DNA from: Oscillospiraceae bacterium
Lineage (GTDB): Bacteria > Bacillota > Clostridia > Lachnospirales > Lachnospiraceae
Length of the DNA stretch: 64,000 nt
Reading direction: 5' to 3'
Assembly (NCBI GenBank): GCA_021771715.1
Contig: JAETOO010000012.1
Span: forward strand, 54,384 to 118,383
The notes under the pieces are model-generated. The model saw only the letters and a program-made list of their open reading frames with translations. It was not told where the DNA came from and did no database searches. A program made the position numbers and the translations under genes. Shown here piece after piece: positions 55,144-64,000 of the stretch (its first letter is position 1; every line of letters starts with the position of its first letter).

Positions 55144-57229
55144 AGCTGCCTCCGTCCTCATACGAATCGTCTGCTCCATATCCGCTTCCGCGGTATCCGT
55201 CACTCATCCCGCCGTCCGGCCCGTAGCCGCGATACCCATCGCCGTACTCCTCTCTCCCGCCGTAGCCGTCTTCGCCATAGTCATCTCCGCTGTAGCCGTC
55301 CCTGTAAGCGCCGTCCTCGCCGTAGCGTCCTCCATAGGAATCTTCTCCGTAGCCATTCCCATAGCCGCCGCTCATCCCGCCATCCGGCCCGTAGCCATCG
55401 CCGTAATGGTTTTCATAAGCACGATCTCTTCCGTAACCGCTTCCGTAAGAACCATCCCCGGCATAGTCATCCCCATAAGAGCTGTCCTCGCCGTAATCGT
55501 CTGCTCCATATCCGCTTCCGCGGTATCCGCCACTCATCCCGCTATCCGCCCCATAGCCATCGCCGTAATCGTCTTCATAAGCACGACCTCTGCCGTAACC
55601 GCTTCCGTAAGAGCCATTCTCGTCATAGCCGTCCCCATAGGAATCGCTGCCTCTGCCGTAACCATTTCCGTAGGAGCCGTTTTCGCCGTAGCCGTTCCCA
55701 TAAGACCCATCACCGCCGTAATTATGACCGCCGCCATTGGAGCCGCCACTATAAGAGCCGCCATCATAACCGCCATCCCGATAGCCGCCCGCATATCCGC
55801 CGTCATAACCGTACGCACCGCTTCCGCCGCGATAGGGCCCGCCGGCTCCCCCGTAGGAATCGCCGTAGCCTCCGCCCGCCGGTCCGACCGGCGCGCTCTG
55901 ACGCAGCAGCTTCTCCTGATTCTTCTTCTCCTCATCGCGCTGCAGCATATACAGGCCCTGGACAATCGCGAACATAATCAGCGTGCTCAGCATCGAGCTG
56001 CCCCCGTAGCTCACGAACGGCAGCGTCACTCCGGTCAGCGGAATCAGCTTGATACCGCCGCCGATTGTCAGAAAAATCTGCGTCGCGTACGTGCTTCCAA
56101 GCCCGACCGCCACCAGCCGGTAAAAGCGGTTTGAGAGCTGCATTGCGATATTGACGAACATGATAAAGCAGCTCATGCAGACCAGGATCAGACAGATCCC
56201 GAAAATCCCGCCAAGCTCCTCGGTAACCGCGGAAAACATCATATCCTGCTCCACGAACGGAATCGCGTTCGGCGATCCCTGGCAGAGCCCGGTGCCGAGC
56301 CAGCCGCCCGCGCTGATGGAGAACAAGGACTGGCAGATCTGGTAGCTTCCGCCCTGGTAATCCTTGAACGGATCCTTCCACGCCTCGACTCTGACGCGCA
56401 CATGCGCAAACAGAAAATAGGCCCCGACTGCCGCCAGGGAGCCGGACAGAATCCCCGTCAGCACAAGAAACGGATTCTTCGTCGCGACAAATAGCATGAC
56501 AAGGTAGGTGATAAAGAAGATCACCGCACTTCCCAGATCCTTCGACACCACCAGAATCAGCACATGGATCGCGGCGAGCACCGTCGCCACCACGATTTTC
56601 TTGAAATTGCGCGCGTTCGACAGCAGGCCTGCGATCGCGAACACATAGATAATCTTTACAAACTCTGACGGCTGCACCGAAATCCCTCCCACGGTAAAGG
56701 AGAGCTTCGCGCCGTATGTCACCCGCGCGGCGATCGCGACAAGCGCCAGCAGACCGATTCCCGCGAGCGTGTAGAACCAGTACATTTTCGTGATAAACCG
56801 GAGCTTCCGGATGATCACAGGGATCAGCAGCGCGACCACGGTGGAGAGCACCGCGATCTGGAACTGTTTGATACACTTATCATAGTTCAGGCGCGTCAGC
56901 ATGATGAAGCCGATGCAGATCAGCATGCACATATTGTTGATCAGCAGCTTGGAGGCCAGCGGGTACAGATTTCTGAACAGCACAAGCACGGCCACCAGAT
57001 AGATCATCTGTGCCCCGTAGAACATCAGCACCGTCAGCTCTGTCTTTTCCAGATACAGCACGGTAAATGCCACAAAGTGCATTGCAAACATCAGCATATT
57101 CTGGCGCAGAAACAGATACTCCCGCGCTTCGTCGTCCTTCTTGTGGAACACGGTAAAGCACTGGAAGGTGTACAGCGCCATCAGAATAATGATCAGGTAT
57201 TTCGAAACCTGTATGATGAGATTCGTCAT
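55049..57229 (-). CDS. FtsW/RodA/SpoVE-family protein with a ~280-aa Gly/Tyr/Asp-rich C-terminal tail
   Basis: SEFVKIIYVFAIAGLL, SKDLGSAVIFFITYLVMLFVATKN, TGVTLPFVSYGGSSMLSTLIMFAIVQGLYMLQR; tail GGYGDSYGG...GYGSTGKKKRRWKKKR. Confidence 0.92.
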   Translation of the reverse strand: MTNLIIQVSKYLIIILMALYTFQCFTVFHKKDDEAREYLFLRQNMLMFAMHFVAFTVLYLEKTELTVLMFYGAQMIYLVAVLVLFRNLYPLASKLLINNMCMLICIGFIMLTRLNYDKCIKQFQIAVLSTVVALLIPVIIRKLRFITKMYWFYTLAGIGLLALVAIAARVTYGAKLSFTVGGISVQPSEFVKIIYVFAIAGLLSNARNFKKIVVATVLAAIHVLILVVSKDLGSAVIFFITYLVMLFVATKNPFLVLTGILSGSLAAVGAYFLFAHVRVRVEAWKDPFKDYQGGSYQICQSLFSISAGGWLGTGLCQGSPNAIPFVEQDMMFSAVTEELGGIFGICLILVCMSCFIMFVNIAMQLSNRFYRLVAVGLGSTYATQIFLTIGGGIKLIPLTGVTLPFVSYGGSSMLSTLIMFAIVQGLYMLQRDEEKKNQEKLLRQSAPVGPAGGGYGDSYGGAGGPYRGGSGAYGYDGGYAGGYRDGGYDGGSYSGGSNGGGHNYGGDGSYGNGYGENGSYGNGYGRGSDSYGDGYDENGSYGSGYGRGRAYEDDYGDGYGADSGMSGGYRGSGYGADDYGEDSSYGDDYAGDGSYGSGYGRDRAYENHYGDGYGPDGGMSGGYGNGYGEDSYGGRYGEDGAYRDGYSGDDYGEDGYGGREEYGDGYRGYGPDGGMSDGYRGSGYGADDSYEDGGSYGQEEDYRYDGGYEDGYGSTGKKKRRWKKKR

Positions 57230-57232
57230 AAC

Positions 57233-59887
57233 CTACTCTACCCCTCTTTTGAAATGTCCCCGCGTGCCGGTGTGCGTCGCTTCCTCTGCCACCTGCTTCC
57301 GGCTGTCCGAAAAGGCCCGCAGGTACCGCTCCAACACCTCCGCCGTCCCATCTCCCGTCTCTGTCGTGAACGAGAGACGCAGCGTCTGCGGATTCAGCCT
57401 GGCGATCTCCTCCCGGCAGTCCGCCAGCTCCAGCGGAACGGAATTGTAAATGGTATTGCAGCAGCTCGCGCAGCGGTTCCACACCGGAAACGCTGCATGT
57501 TTGCGGTCCCGCAGGGAAAGCACGCGCGGTCTCCCCGTGCAGCCCCCTGTATTGTTCGTCACACACTGTGCGGAGTGCATGAGTGCCTGATGCCCGTACA
57601 CGACCAGCTCATACTGACACTGCGGACATGCGATGCTGCGGCGCTCCGCCTCGAGCAGCTGCTTCAGCTCTTTGAAGTTCAGCTCCGCCGGAAGTGCCCT
57701 GCGGCCGATTCCCAGCTCCCGCAGGACCTCTGCCGCTCTGGAATTGTACGCGTAGCAGGTATCGTCCGCGGTCAGGAGGGCCCCACTTGGCCCATAAGCG
57801 CGCAGATAGGCGAGCTCATCGAGCGTATGCACCAGAAAACCGTCAAATAGATCCAGCAGCCCGGTCTGTCTCAGCTTCTCGAACAGCGCCCGGTCCTCTC
57901 CCCGGAACACCGGCGGGAGATTCAAAAAGCAGCGGAAACCGGCCTTCTTCACCCTGCCGGAGAGCTCGCGCAGCCTGTCCTCGTTCACGCGATATCGCCC
58001 TTCGCACGCCAGCATGAGATCCAGATAAACATCCGATAGCCGCTGATCGCCCAGGCGCAGAACCGCATCCAGCTGCTCCGCCGTCATAACAGAAGCAGAG
58101 AACTGCCATTCTCCTGCAGGCTGATTCTGATTCGTCCGATTATCTGCGGACTGTTCCATTCCGTCATTTGCAGATCGCTCTGCCTGGTCATCTGCTGACT
58201 GTTCCGTCCGGGCATCTACAGACCACTCCATTCGGTCATTTGCAGATCGCTCTGCCTGGGCATTTGCAGACTGTTCCGTCCGGGCGTCTGCAGACTGCTC
58301 CATTCCGTCATTTGCAGATCGCTCTGCCTGGGCATCTGCAGACTGCCGCGTCTGGCCGCATGCAGCGGGCTCGGACGTCCCGGCACCCCTGCGGCTTCCG
58401 CTCAGAATTTCAGTTTCCAGCTCCGCCAGGGCGCGCCTGCGCAGCTCATTCAGCTCGCGAACCGCCACAAACACGCCGTCCTCCATCCGGATGTCCAGCG
58501 TCTCAAATTCAAACGGCGTGTTGCCGGTCTTGCGCAGCTGCTTTTCGACCGCTTCCCTGGTCGTCGGCTGCGACTGCGCGGGCGAGATATCCTGCTCCGA
58601 ACACACCGTGACTGCATGCGAGTCGCAAATCACCTTGAGTATAGCAGGGCTCCCGGCCGAAATCTTTAACTCTCCCTTAATTTTTTCTTTGCAGTTCCTG
58701 TCGAGATACCGCTCCTTCAGCTCCGTAAGAAGGGCCTCGTTCCTCGTCCGATACCACGTGCCGCCGGCCTTTTGGCGCACTGCATTTTCCGGAAGCGGCA
58801 CGGTTGCGCCCTCCCGGACATCACTCCCCAGAGTAAAGGAAACGGGAGCGCTGTGCGATTCAATCACATCTCCCCGGTGCAGCGGCTCAAGCGCCGTTGC
58901 CCGCAGCCTGCCGTTTTTCCCTTTCTGGACGCGGATGGCTGCAGTCCCGAAATGGTTCGGGCGGTCCATCGACATCATGTCTGGCCCGTTATGACTGTAA
59001 TAGTAGCCCTCCGTGAACCCGCCGCGGTTGTACAGATCCAGCAGCGCCCGGTAATCCTCCGGGAGCACCTGACTGCTCTTTCGCCCGGACTCCAGACAAT
59101 CGTCGATATACCTCCGGTAGATGCTCACGACCCCCGCCGTGTACTCCGGCCGCTTCATCCTGCCCTCAATTTTCAGAGAGGCGATCCCGGCCTCCAATAG
59201 CTGCGGCAAAATCTCCAGCGTACAGAGATCCTTCATGCTGAGCATACATTTTGCCCCGCAAAGTGCCCTCCCGGACGCATCCTCCGTCTGGTATGGCAGG
59301 CGGCACGGCTGCGCACAGCGCCCGCGGTTCCCGCTTCGCCCGCCGATCATGCTGCTGAAGAGACACTGACCGGAGTAGGAGTAGCACAACGCGCCGTGGA
59401 TAAACGTCTCGACCTCGATGCCGGTCTGCTCGATGATCCGCCGGATCTCCGCCAAGGACAGCTCGCGCGCCGTCACGACCCGCGTCACACCCTGCTCTGC
59501 GAGCAGACGCGCCCCGTCGACTCCCGTCACAGTCATCTGCGTGCTCGCATGCACCGGAAGCTGCGGAAACATTTCCCGGATAAACTGCAGCACGCCCAGG
59601 TCCTGCACAATCACACCGTCCAGCCCTGCCTGATCGTACGGCAGCAGATACGCGTACAACGCTTCCTCCAGCTCCTGCTCCTTCAGCAGCGTGTTTACCG
59701 TCATATACAGCTTTTTCCCGTGGATATGGCAGTAGTCAATCCCCGCAAGCAACGCTTCCTGCTCCGGATTATCCGCATACGCACGGGCCCCGAATCTGCT
59801 GCCCCCGATATAGACCGCATCCGCCCCCGCATTCACCGCTGCCCGCAGACTGTCATACGACCCCGCCGGCGCCAATAATTCTACCAT
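57233..59887 (-). CDS. U32-family peptidase with repeat insertion
   Basis: MVELLAPAGSYDSLRAAVNAGADAVYIGGSRFGARAYADN; EVETFIHGALCYSYSGQCLFSSMIGGRSGNRGRCAQPCRLPY. Confidence 0.94.
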   Translation of the reverse strand: MVELLAPAGSYDSLRAAVNAGADAVYIGGSRFGARAYADNPEQEALLAGIDYCHIHGKKLYMTVNTLLKEQELEEALYAYLLPYDQAGLDGVIVQDLGVLQFIREMFPQLPVHASTQMTVTGVDGARLLAEQGVTRVVTARELSLAEIRRIIEQTGIEVETFIHGALCYSYSGQCLFSSMIGGRSGNRGRCAQPCRLPYQTEDASGRALCGAKCMLSMKDLCTLEILPQLLEAGIASLKIEGRMKRPEYTAGVVSIYRRYIDDCLESGRKSSQVLPEDYRALLDLYNRGGFTEGYYYSHNGPDMMSMDRPNHFGTAAIRVQKGKNGRLRATALEPLHRGDVIESHSAPVSFTLGSDVREGATVPLPENAVRQKAGGTWYRTRNEALLTELKERYLDRNCKEKIKGELKISAGSPAILKVICDSHAVTVCSEQDISPAQSQPTTREAVEKQLRKTGNTPFEFETLDIRMEDGVFVAVRELNELRRRALAELETEILSGSRRGAGTSEPAACGQTRQSADAQAERSANDGMEQSADARTEQSANAQAERSANDRMEWSVDARTEQSADDQAERSANDGMEQSADNRTNQNQPAGEWQFSASVMTAEQLDAVLRLGDQRLSDVYLDLMLACEGRYRVNEDRLRELSGRVKKAGFRCFLNLPPVFRGEDRALFEKLRQTGLLDLFDGFLVHTLDELAYLRAYGPSGALLTADDTCYAYNSRAAEVLRELGIGRRALPAELNFKELKQLLEAERRSIACPQCQYELVVYGHQALMHSAQCVTNNTGGCTGRPRVLSLRDRKHAAFPVWNRCASCCNTIYNSVPLELADCREEIARLNPQTLRLSFTTETGDGTAEVLERYLRAFSDSRKQVAEEATHTGTRGHFKRGVE
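58135..58365. repeat. in-frame 72-bp (3 x 24) tandem repeat in the U32 peptidase
   Basis: CAGATCGCTCTGCCTGG anchors at 58171, 58243, 58315 (72/72); protein QSADAQAE/RSANDGME/QSADARTE. Confidence 0.92.
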
Positions 59888-60080
59888 ACATTCCTCCGTA
59901 TCCATGCTATCTGGTCCGTACCATCGACTCTGCCCCGTACACTGCTTCCTCTGAACAGCTGCAGGGTCTTGCTTCATAACCCGAAAAAATAAAAGCTGCA
60001 ACCATCTCCATAACCTCTCTGTGAAAAATGAAAGTGTATGCAAATAATTGCAGCCATATAGTGCTTTGTGCGTCCTGTTT

Positions 60081-60488
60081 TCACTCACCCTTTTGCTTCA
60101 ACTGCGCCTCAAGCCGGACAAGCTCTTTCTGAAGCTCCGCATTTTTCTCCTCGAGTGTCTGGATTTCCTTCTCCGCATTCTCCAGTTTGATCTGTGCCGT
60201 AATCATCTCATGCTTAAAATCATAGATCTCACGGTCCTTCTCGGACAGCTCGTCCTCCAGCTCCTCCACTTTCCGCTTCACCTTAAAATAGTCATCTGCC
60301 GTGTTCAGATTCAGCAGAATCCCGCGCATCTCCGGCGAAAGCCTGTGGTATCCGTCCATCCCCCGGAACTCCGAAATCTTTCCGTTCAGATAAGTCGCCA
60401 CACGCTGCAGATACTCCTCGCTCTCATAGCCGCTCAACGTGTAAATTTTTCCCGCAATAATTACCTGTGTATTATTCTTGGCCGACAT
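60081..60488 (-). CDS. zapA: cell division protein ZapA
   Basis: NNTQVIIAGKIYTLSGYESEEYLQRVATYLNGKISEF plus coiled coil. Confidence 0.88.
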   Translation of the reverse strand: MSAKNNTQVIIAGKIYTLSGYESEEYLQRVATYLNGKISEFRGMDGYHRLSPEMRGILLNLNTADDYFKVKRKVEELEDELSEKDREIYDFKHEMITAQIKLENAEKEIQTLEEKNAELQKELVRLEAQLKQKGE

Positions 60489-60658
60489 GTCAGTCCATTC
60501 CTTTCCCCTGTGCCCTGTATATCCCCTCACGCATCCGGATTCCTGCTATTTTAGAATGCTAACACATTTCTTACGGAATTACAACCTTTTTCCCGGCCCA
60601 TCACGAAGCGATTTCATCTGCCGGATGCGCTACGGTACGACCGAGAGCCAGCTGTAAC

Positions 60659-60702
60659 AGAATCTGCCTCTTTTAAGCTGCCTGCAGCGAGAGGCAGATT
60701 CT
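60659..60702. repeat. perfect 13-bp inverted repeat in the ruvB-zapA gap
   Basis: AGAATCTGCCTCT (60659-60671) / AGAGGCAGATTCT (60690-60702), no adjacent T tract. Confidence 0.6.
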
Positions 60703-60746
60703 CGCCTGGTAAAATTCAGGTGTTCTCACGGACTTTGCAGCACTGT

Positions 60747-61745
60747 TCAGGCCTCTCTCGTCCGGCCGAGATGCGCGTATGTCAGGTCGGTCGCCACACG
60801 CCCCTTCGGCGTGCGGTTGATGAACCCGTTCTTAATCAGATACGGCTCATAGACATCCTCGATCGTCCCGGAGTCCTCCCCGATCGCCGCTGCCAGCGTG
60901 TCGAGTCCGACCGGACCTCCGCCAAACTTGTCCACCATCAGCTCCAGGATCGCCCGGTCCGTCGCATCCAGCCCGTACCGATCCACCTCGAGCAAATCGA
61001 GCGCCTCCGCCGCAATCGCAGCCGTGATCTTCCCGTCATAGCACACCTGCGCGTAGTCACGCACTCTCTTCAGCAGACGGTTGGCGAGCCGCGGCGTCCC
61101 CCGCGAGCGCCTCGCGATCTCGAGCGCCCCGCGGTTGTCGATCCCCGCATTCAGCACATTGGCCGACCGGATCACAATCGTCTGCAGCTCCTTCTCCGTG
61201 TAGAATTCCAGGTGATGCACAACACCAAACCGATCACGGAGCGGGGCCGTCAGCATCCCGGCGCGCGTCGTGGCGCCGATCAGGGTAAATTTCGGCAAAT
61301 CCAGCCGGATCGAGCGCGCGGCCGCCCCCTTTCCGATCACGATATCAATCGAGAAATCCTCCATCGCCGGGTACAATACCTCCTCCACCTGACGGTTCAG
61401 ACGGTGGATCTCGTCAACGAACAGGACGTCGCCCTCCTGCAGATTATTCAGGATCGCCGCCATCTCCCCCGGCTTCTCGATCGCCGGTCCAGATGTGATC
61501 TTGATATTGACGCCCATCTCGTTTGCCACAATCCCGGCCAGAGTCGTCTTTCCAAGTCCCGGAGGCCCATACAGCAGCACATGGTCCAGCGCATCATGCC
61601 GCTGCTTCGCCGCCTCTATAAAAATTTTCAGGGTGCCCTTCGCCTTCTCCTGACCGATATAATCCTCCAGCCGCTGCGGCCGCAGACCCGGCTCTATCCG
61701 GAAATCGTCCTCTGTCGCATCCGTGGTGATAATTCGCTTCGCCAT
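60747..61745 (-). CDS. ruvB: Holliday junction branch migration DNA helicase RuvB
   Basis: [58 protein letters not shown]. Confidence 0.97.
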   Translation of the reverse strand: MAKRIITTDATEDDFRIEPGLRPQRLEDYIGQEKAKGTLKIFIEAAKQRHDALDHVLLYGPPGLGKTTLAGIVANEMGVNIKITSGPAIEKPGEMAAILNNLQEGDVLFVDEIHRLNRQVEEVLYPAMEDFSIDIVIGKGAAARSIRLDLPKFTLIGATTRAGMLTAPLRDRFGVVHHLEFYTEKELQTIVIRSANVLNAGIDNRGALEIARRSRGTPRLANRLLKRVRDYAQVCYDGKITAAIAAEALDLLEVDRYGLDATDRAILELMVDKFGGGPVGLDTLAAAIGEDSGTIEDVYEPYLIKNGFINRTPKGRVATDLTYAHLGRTREA

Positions 61746-61786
61746 ACCTGTCCCTTATGTCCTTCCTGCCACATCATATTCCCGCG

Positions 61787-62404
61787 TCAAAGAAACGCAA
61801 TCTGCTTCAATGCCAGCTTCAAAACCGTCTCGGTGTCCATATCCTCCGTGATCTGTGCCTTGCGGACAGCCTTCAGTGCGTCGCTGCTCGCATAGCCAAG
61901 CGCCGTCAGCGCCTGCACCGCCTCGGACTTTGCATCTCCCTCCACAGGCTGCGCGGAAGCCGCAACGCCGCTCCGTGACAGCTTTTTCTCGAACGCATCC
62001 TCAATACTCAGCCGATCTTTCAGCTCCAGGATCAGCTTCTGCGCCGTCTTCGTCCCCACGCCCGGCGCCTTCGCGATGGCCTTCGCGTCATCCGAGAGCA
62101 CCGCAAACCGAAGATCCTCCGCCGTCAGCACCGACAAAATGCCGAGCGCCGCCTTCGGACCGATCCCGCTCACGTTCAGCAGCAGCTTGTAGAGCTCCAG
62201 GTCATCCTCCGACAAAAAGCCGAACAACTGCATGGCATCCTCTTTCACATTTAAATACGTGTGGATTTTGACCTCCTCGCCGCGCCCCGGCATGTCCGCC
62301 GCGTCGCGCCCCGAAATATAAATCTGGTACCCGACATCATTCACATCCAGCACAAGCCGGCTCTCCGTGACCTCAACCACAATCCCTTTTAAGTATGCGA
62401 TCAT
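61787..62404 (-). CDS. ruvA: Holliday junction branch migration protein RuvA
   Basis: MIAYLKGIVVEVTESRLVLDVNDVGYQIYIS...LLNVSGIGPKAALGILS...APGVGTKTAQKLILELKDRL. Confidence 0.97.
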   Translation of the reverse strand: MIAYLKGIVVEVTESRLVLDVNDVGYQIYISGRDAADMPGRGEEVKIHTYLNVKEDAMQLFGFLSEDDLELYKLLLNVSGIGPKAALGILSVLTAEDLRFAVLSDDAKAIAKAPGVGTKTAQKLILELKDRLSIEDAFEKKLSRSGVAASAQPVEGDAKSEAVQALTALGYASSDALKAVRKAQITEDMDTETVLKLALKQIAFL

Positions 62405-62587
62405 TTTCTTCTCTCCTGAATCCTGCCTCGTCCACATGCCCGCCTGGCCAGCCGGACTGCGGAACTCCTTTCTCCTCATTGTCAGATGCATTCTAACATA
62501 AAAGGAGGATAAAATCAATCATACGTTCGATTTTATCCTCCAAGATTCCACCGCGTCCTGACGCTTCAATTTTTTAGTATTACGTCC

Positions 62588-63820
62588 TCACGCCCACCTT
62601 GAGAAAAATACATGGTCTCCGATTTTCCGGAACTTCGCGGTCAGCCCCAGACGCTGGTACGACGATCTTGTCATAAAATAGAGTGCCGTGAACGTCGTCT
62701 TTTTCCCGTTGATGCTGAGCGTTACCTTTGAGCCTTTTTTATACTCCTTGATCCGCTTCATCACGGCAGCCGCCGCCTTCTCGCTCTCCGCATCGATCAG
62801 CGCCTGGTTTTTCAGGGCCTTTGTCAGACTTCCGTCCCTCGCCGGGGCGAACTGCTGCTTCTGGTACACGATCTCGCGAAGCTTCGACGGGAAACGGGAG
62901 CTGTTCATCCGGTTCATAATCACAAGCCCGACCGCCACCTTGCCGGTGTAAGATTGGTTGCCCGCCTCACAGTGAATGATTCCCGCAAGCAACGTCTCAT
63001 CGTCCACATACTTGTCCGAATAGTACGTACTCTCCACTGCGATCTTCGTCTTCGGCGCTTTCTGGAGCCCCGTCACCGGCGCGCGTCCCTTGCCGTCAAA
63101 CGCATACTCTGTCCCGTCGACGGTCATCGTCACATTGACAACCTTCTCATACGTCTCCGGGTCAAAATAGTAGTAGTAATTTCCGATCTTTTTCAGCCCG
63201 ATGATCGCCTTGCCATCCTTGCCGAGATAGCGGTTGCCCCGCCAGGTGCCCACGACTCTGGCTCCGGTCTTACCCACGTAGTAACGGCCAACCCACCGAT
63301 TCTTTGCAAGCACTCCGTCCTCTCCGTAGTAATACACCTTTTTCTTTTCGGTCACCCACTGCTTCACCAGCATCCGACCGGTCTTGTTCCCGAAATAGTA
63401 GGTCTTTCCGCTGTATGTACGCTTGCCGGTCAGCTTTGCACCCTTCTTATCGAATGCATAGTAGAAATCGCCCACCTGGTAACGTCCGTTCCGATAGACT
63501 GCGCCTGTCTCCGACGCGTAGTACATCTTCCCTTTCTGCTTGATCCACTTGCTCCGGATCACTTTGCCATTCTTGCCGAAATAGTATCGGTTTTTCTTCC
63601 AGGTCAGCCAGCCGGTCTTCCGGACGCCCTTCGCATCGACGTAGTAGTCCTGCCCGATCCATTTGTTCTTCTGCAGCTTCCCATTCTGATAATAAGAATA
63701 GGTGCCGTTCGAATTTTTCTTCCAGGCAGCAGACGCAGTTGATGACATTCCCAGAAACATTGCAAAGAAAATAATCACCGGGATCAGGAGCTGTTTTCTC
63801 GTTTTACAGTGTGCAGACAT
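62588..63820 (-). CDS. secreted SleB-type cell wall hydrolase with cell-wall-binding (YG) repeats
   Basis: Signal peptide, repeats (KTGWLTWKKNRYYFGKNGKVIRSKWIKQKGKMYY...), C-terminal LLAGIIHCEAGNQSYTGKVAVGLVIMNRMNSSRFPSKLREIVYQKQQFAPARDGSL. Confidence 0.9.
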   Translation of the reverse strand: MSAHCKTRKQLLIPVIIFFAMFLGMSSTASAAWKKNSNGTYSYYQNGKLQKNKWIGQDYYVDAKGVRKTGWLTWKKNRYYFGKNGKVIRSKWIKQKGKMYYASETGAVYRNGRYQVGDFYYAFDKKGAKLTGKRTYSGKTYYFGNKTGRMLVKQWVTEKKKVYYYGEDGVLAKNRWVGRYYVGKTGARVVGTWRGNRYLGKDGKAIIGLKKIGNYYYYFDPETYEKVVNVTMTVDGTEYAFDGKGRAPVTGLQKAPKTKIAVESTYYSDKYVDDETLLAGIIHCEAGNQSYTGKVAVGLVIMNRMNSSRFPSKLREIVYQKQQFAPARDGSLTKALKNQALIDAESEKAAAAVMKRIKEYKKGSKVTLSINGKKTTFTALYFMTRSSYQRLGLTAKFRKIGDHVFFSRWA

Positions 63821-64000
63821 TTCTCTCTCCCTCATACTTCTAAAGAATGAATTCTGTTTAACTTTTTCGTAATAATTTATTCATATTATAAGACTCATAT
63901 TGTAATCTGTCAACAGGAAATCTTTCATACATGTTACACCCATATGAAATCCTGTTCTCAGCTACATGAATATCTTGCTTCTGTGATGAGGGCATTCATA

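Noticed and set aside
1-64000. Prophage, insertion sequence, retron, diversity-generating retroelement, rRNA or tRNA genes
   Set aside because: No integrase, intact transposase, reverse transcriptase, capsid or terminase-like ORFs, and no recognisable rRNA/tRNA sequence by reading; a tRNAscan/Infernal run would be decisive.

Overview
The window looks like chromosomal DNA from a GC-rich, spore-forming Clostridia, most likely Lachnospiraceae (inferred from gene content; not checked by search). It is almost entirely housekeeping: a his cluster (hisZ-G-D-B and a HisF-like/HisI/HisE fusion), thrC, leuA with a T-box leader, recU, rluD-like, an ABC-F ATPase, a divergent LysR/MATE pair, RNA modification genes (TrmH-like, RsuA-like, RsmF-like, RsmD), a YgiQ-type radical SAM, a small alarmone synthetase, coaD, mgsA, the rpmB-yloU-yloV-recG block, sporulation genes (SASP, ylbJ, ytfJ, SleB-type hydrolases), an FtsW/RodA-PBP pair, a U32 peptidase, zapA and ruvAB. 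I saw no rRNA, tRNA, CRISPR array, prophage or intact transposon. The main unusual signal is a high density of degenerate short tandem arrays, with periods mostly 33-39 bp plus 54 and 72 bp. They sit in linkers, insertions or tails of otherwise conserved enzymes, or straddle and follow stop codons. About a dozen unrelated loci are affected, and anchor spacing measured by hand is often exact (36/36/36/36, 39/39/39, 54/54, 72/72). Other items: a ~280-aa Gly/Tyr/Asp-rich tail on the FtsW/RodA protein whose coding end overlaps the next PBP gene, a HisIE fused to a HisF-like domain that seems to lack its first catalytic Asp, dispersed intergenic hairpins, and an unannotated 45-aa membrane ORF. Start sites were adjusted by homology memory and Shine-Dalgarno inspection. 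All family names come from sequence recognition without a database search.
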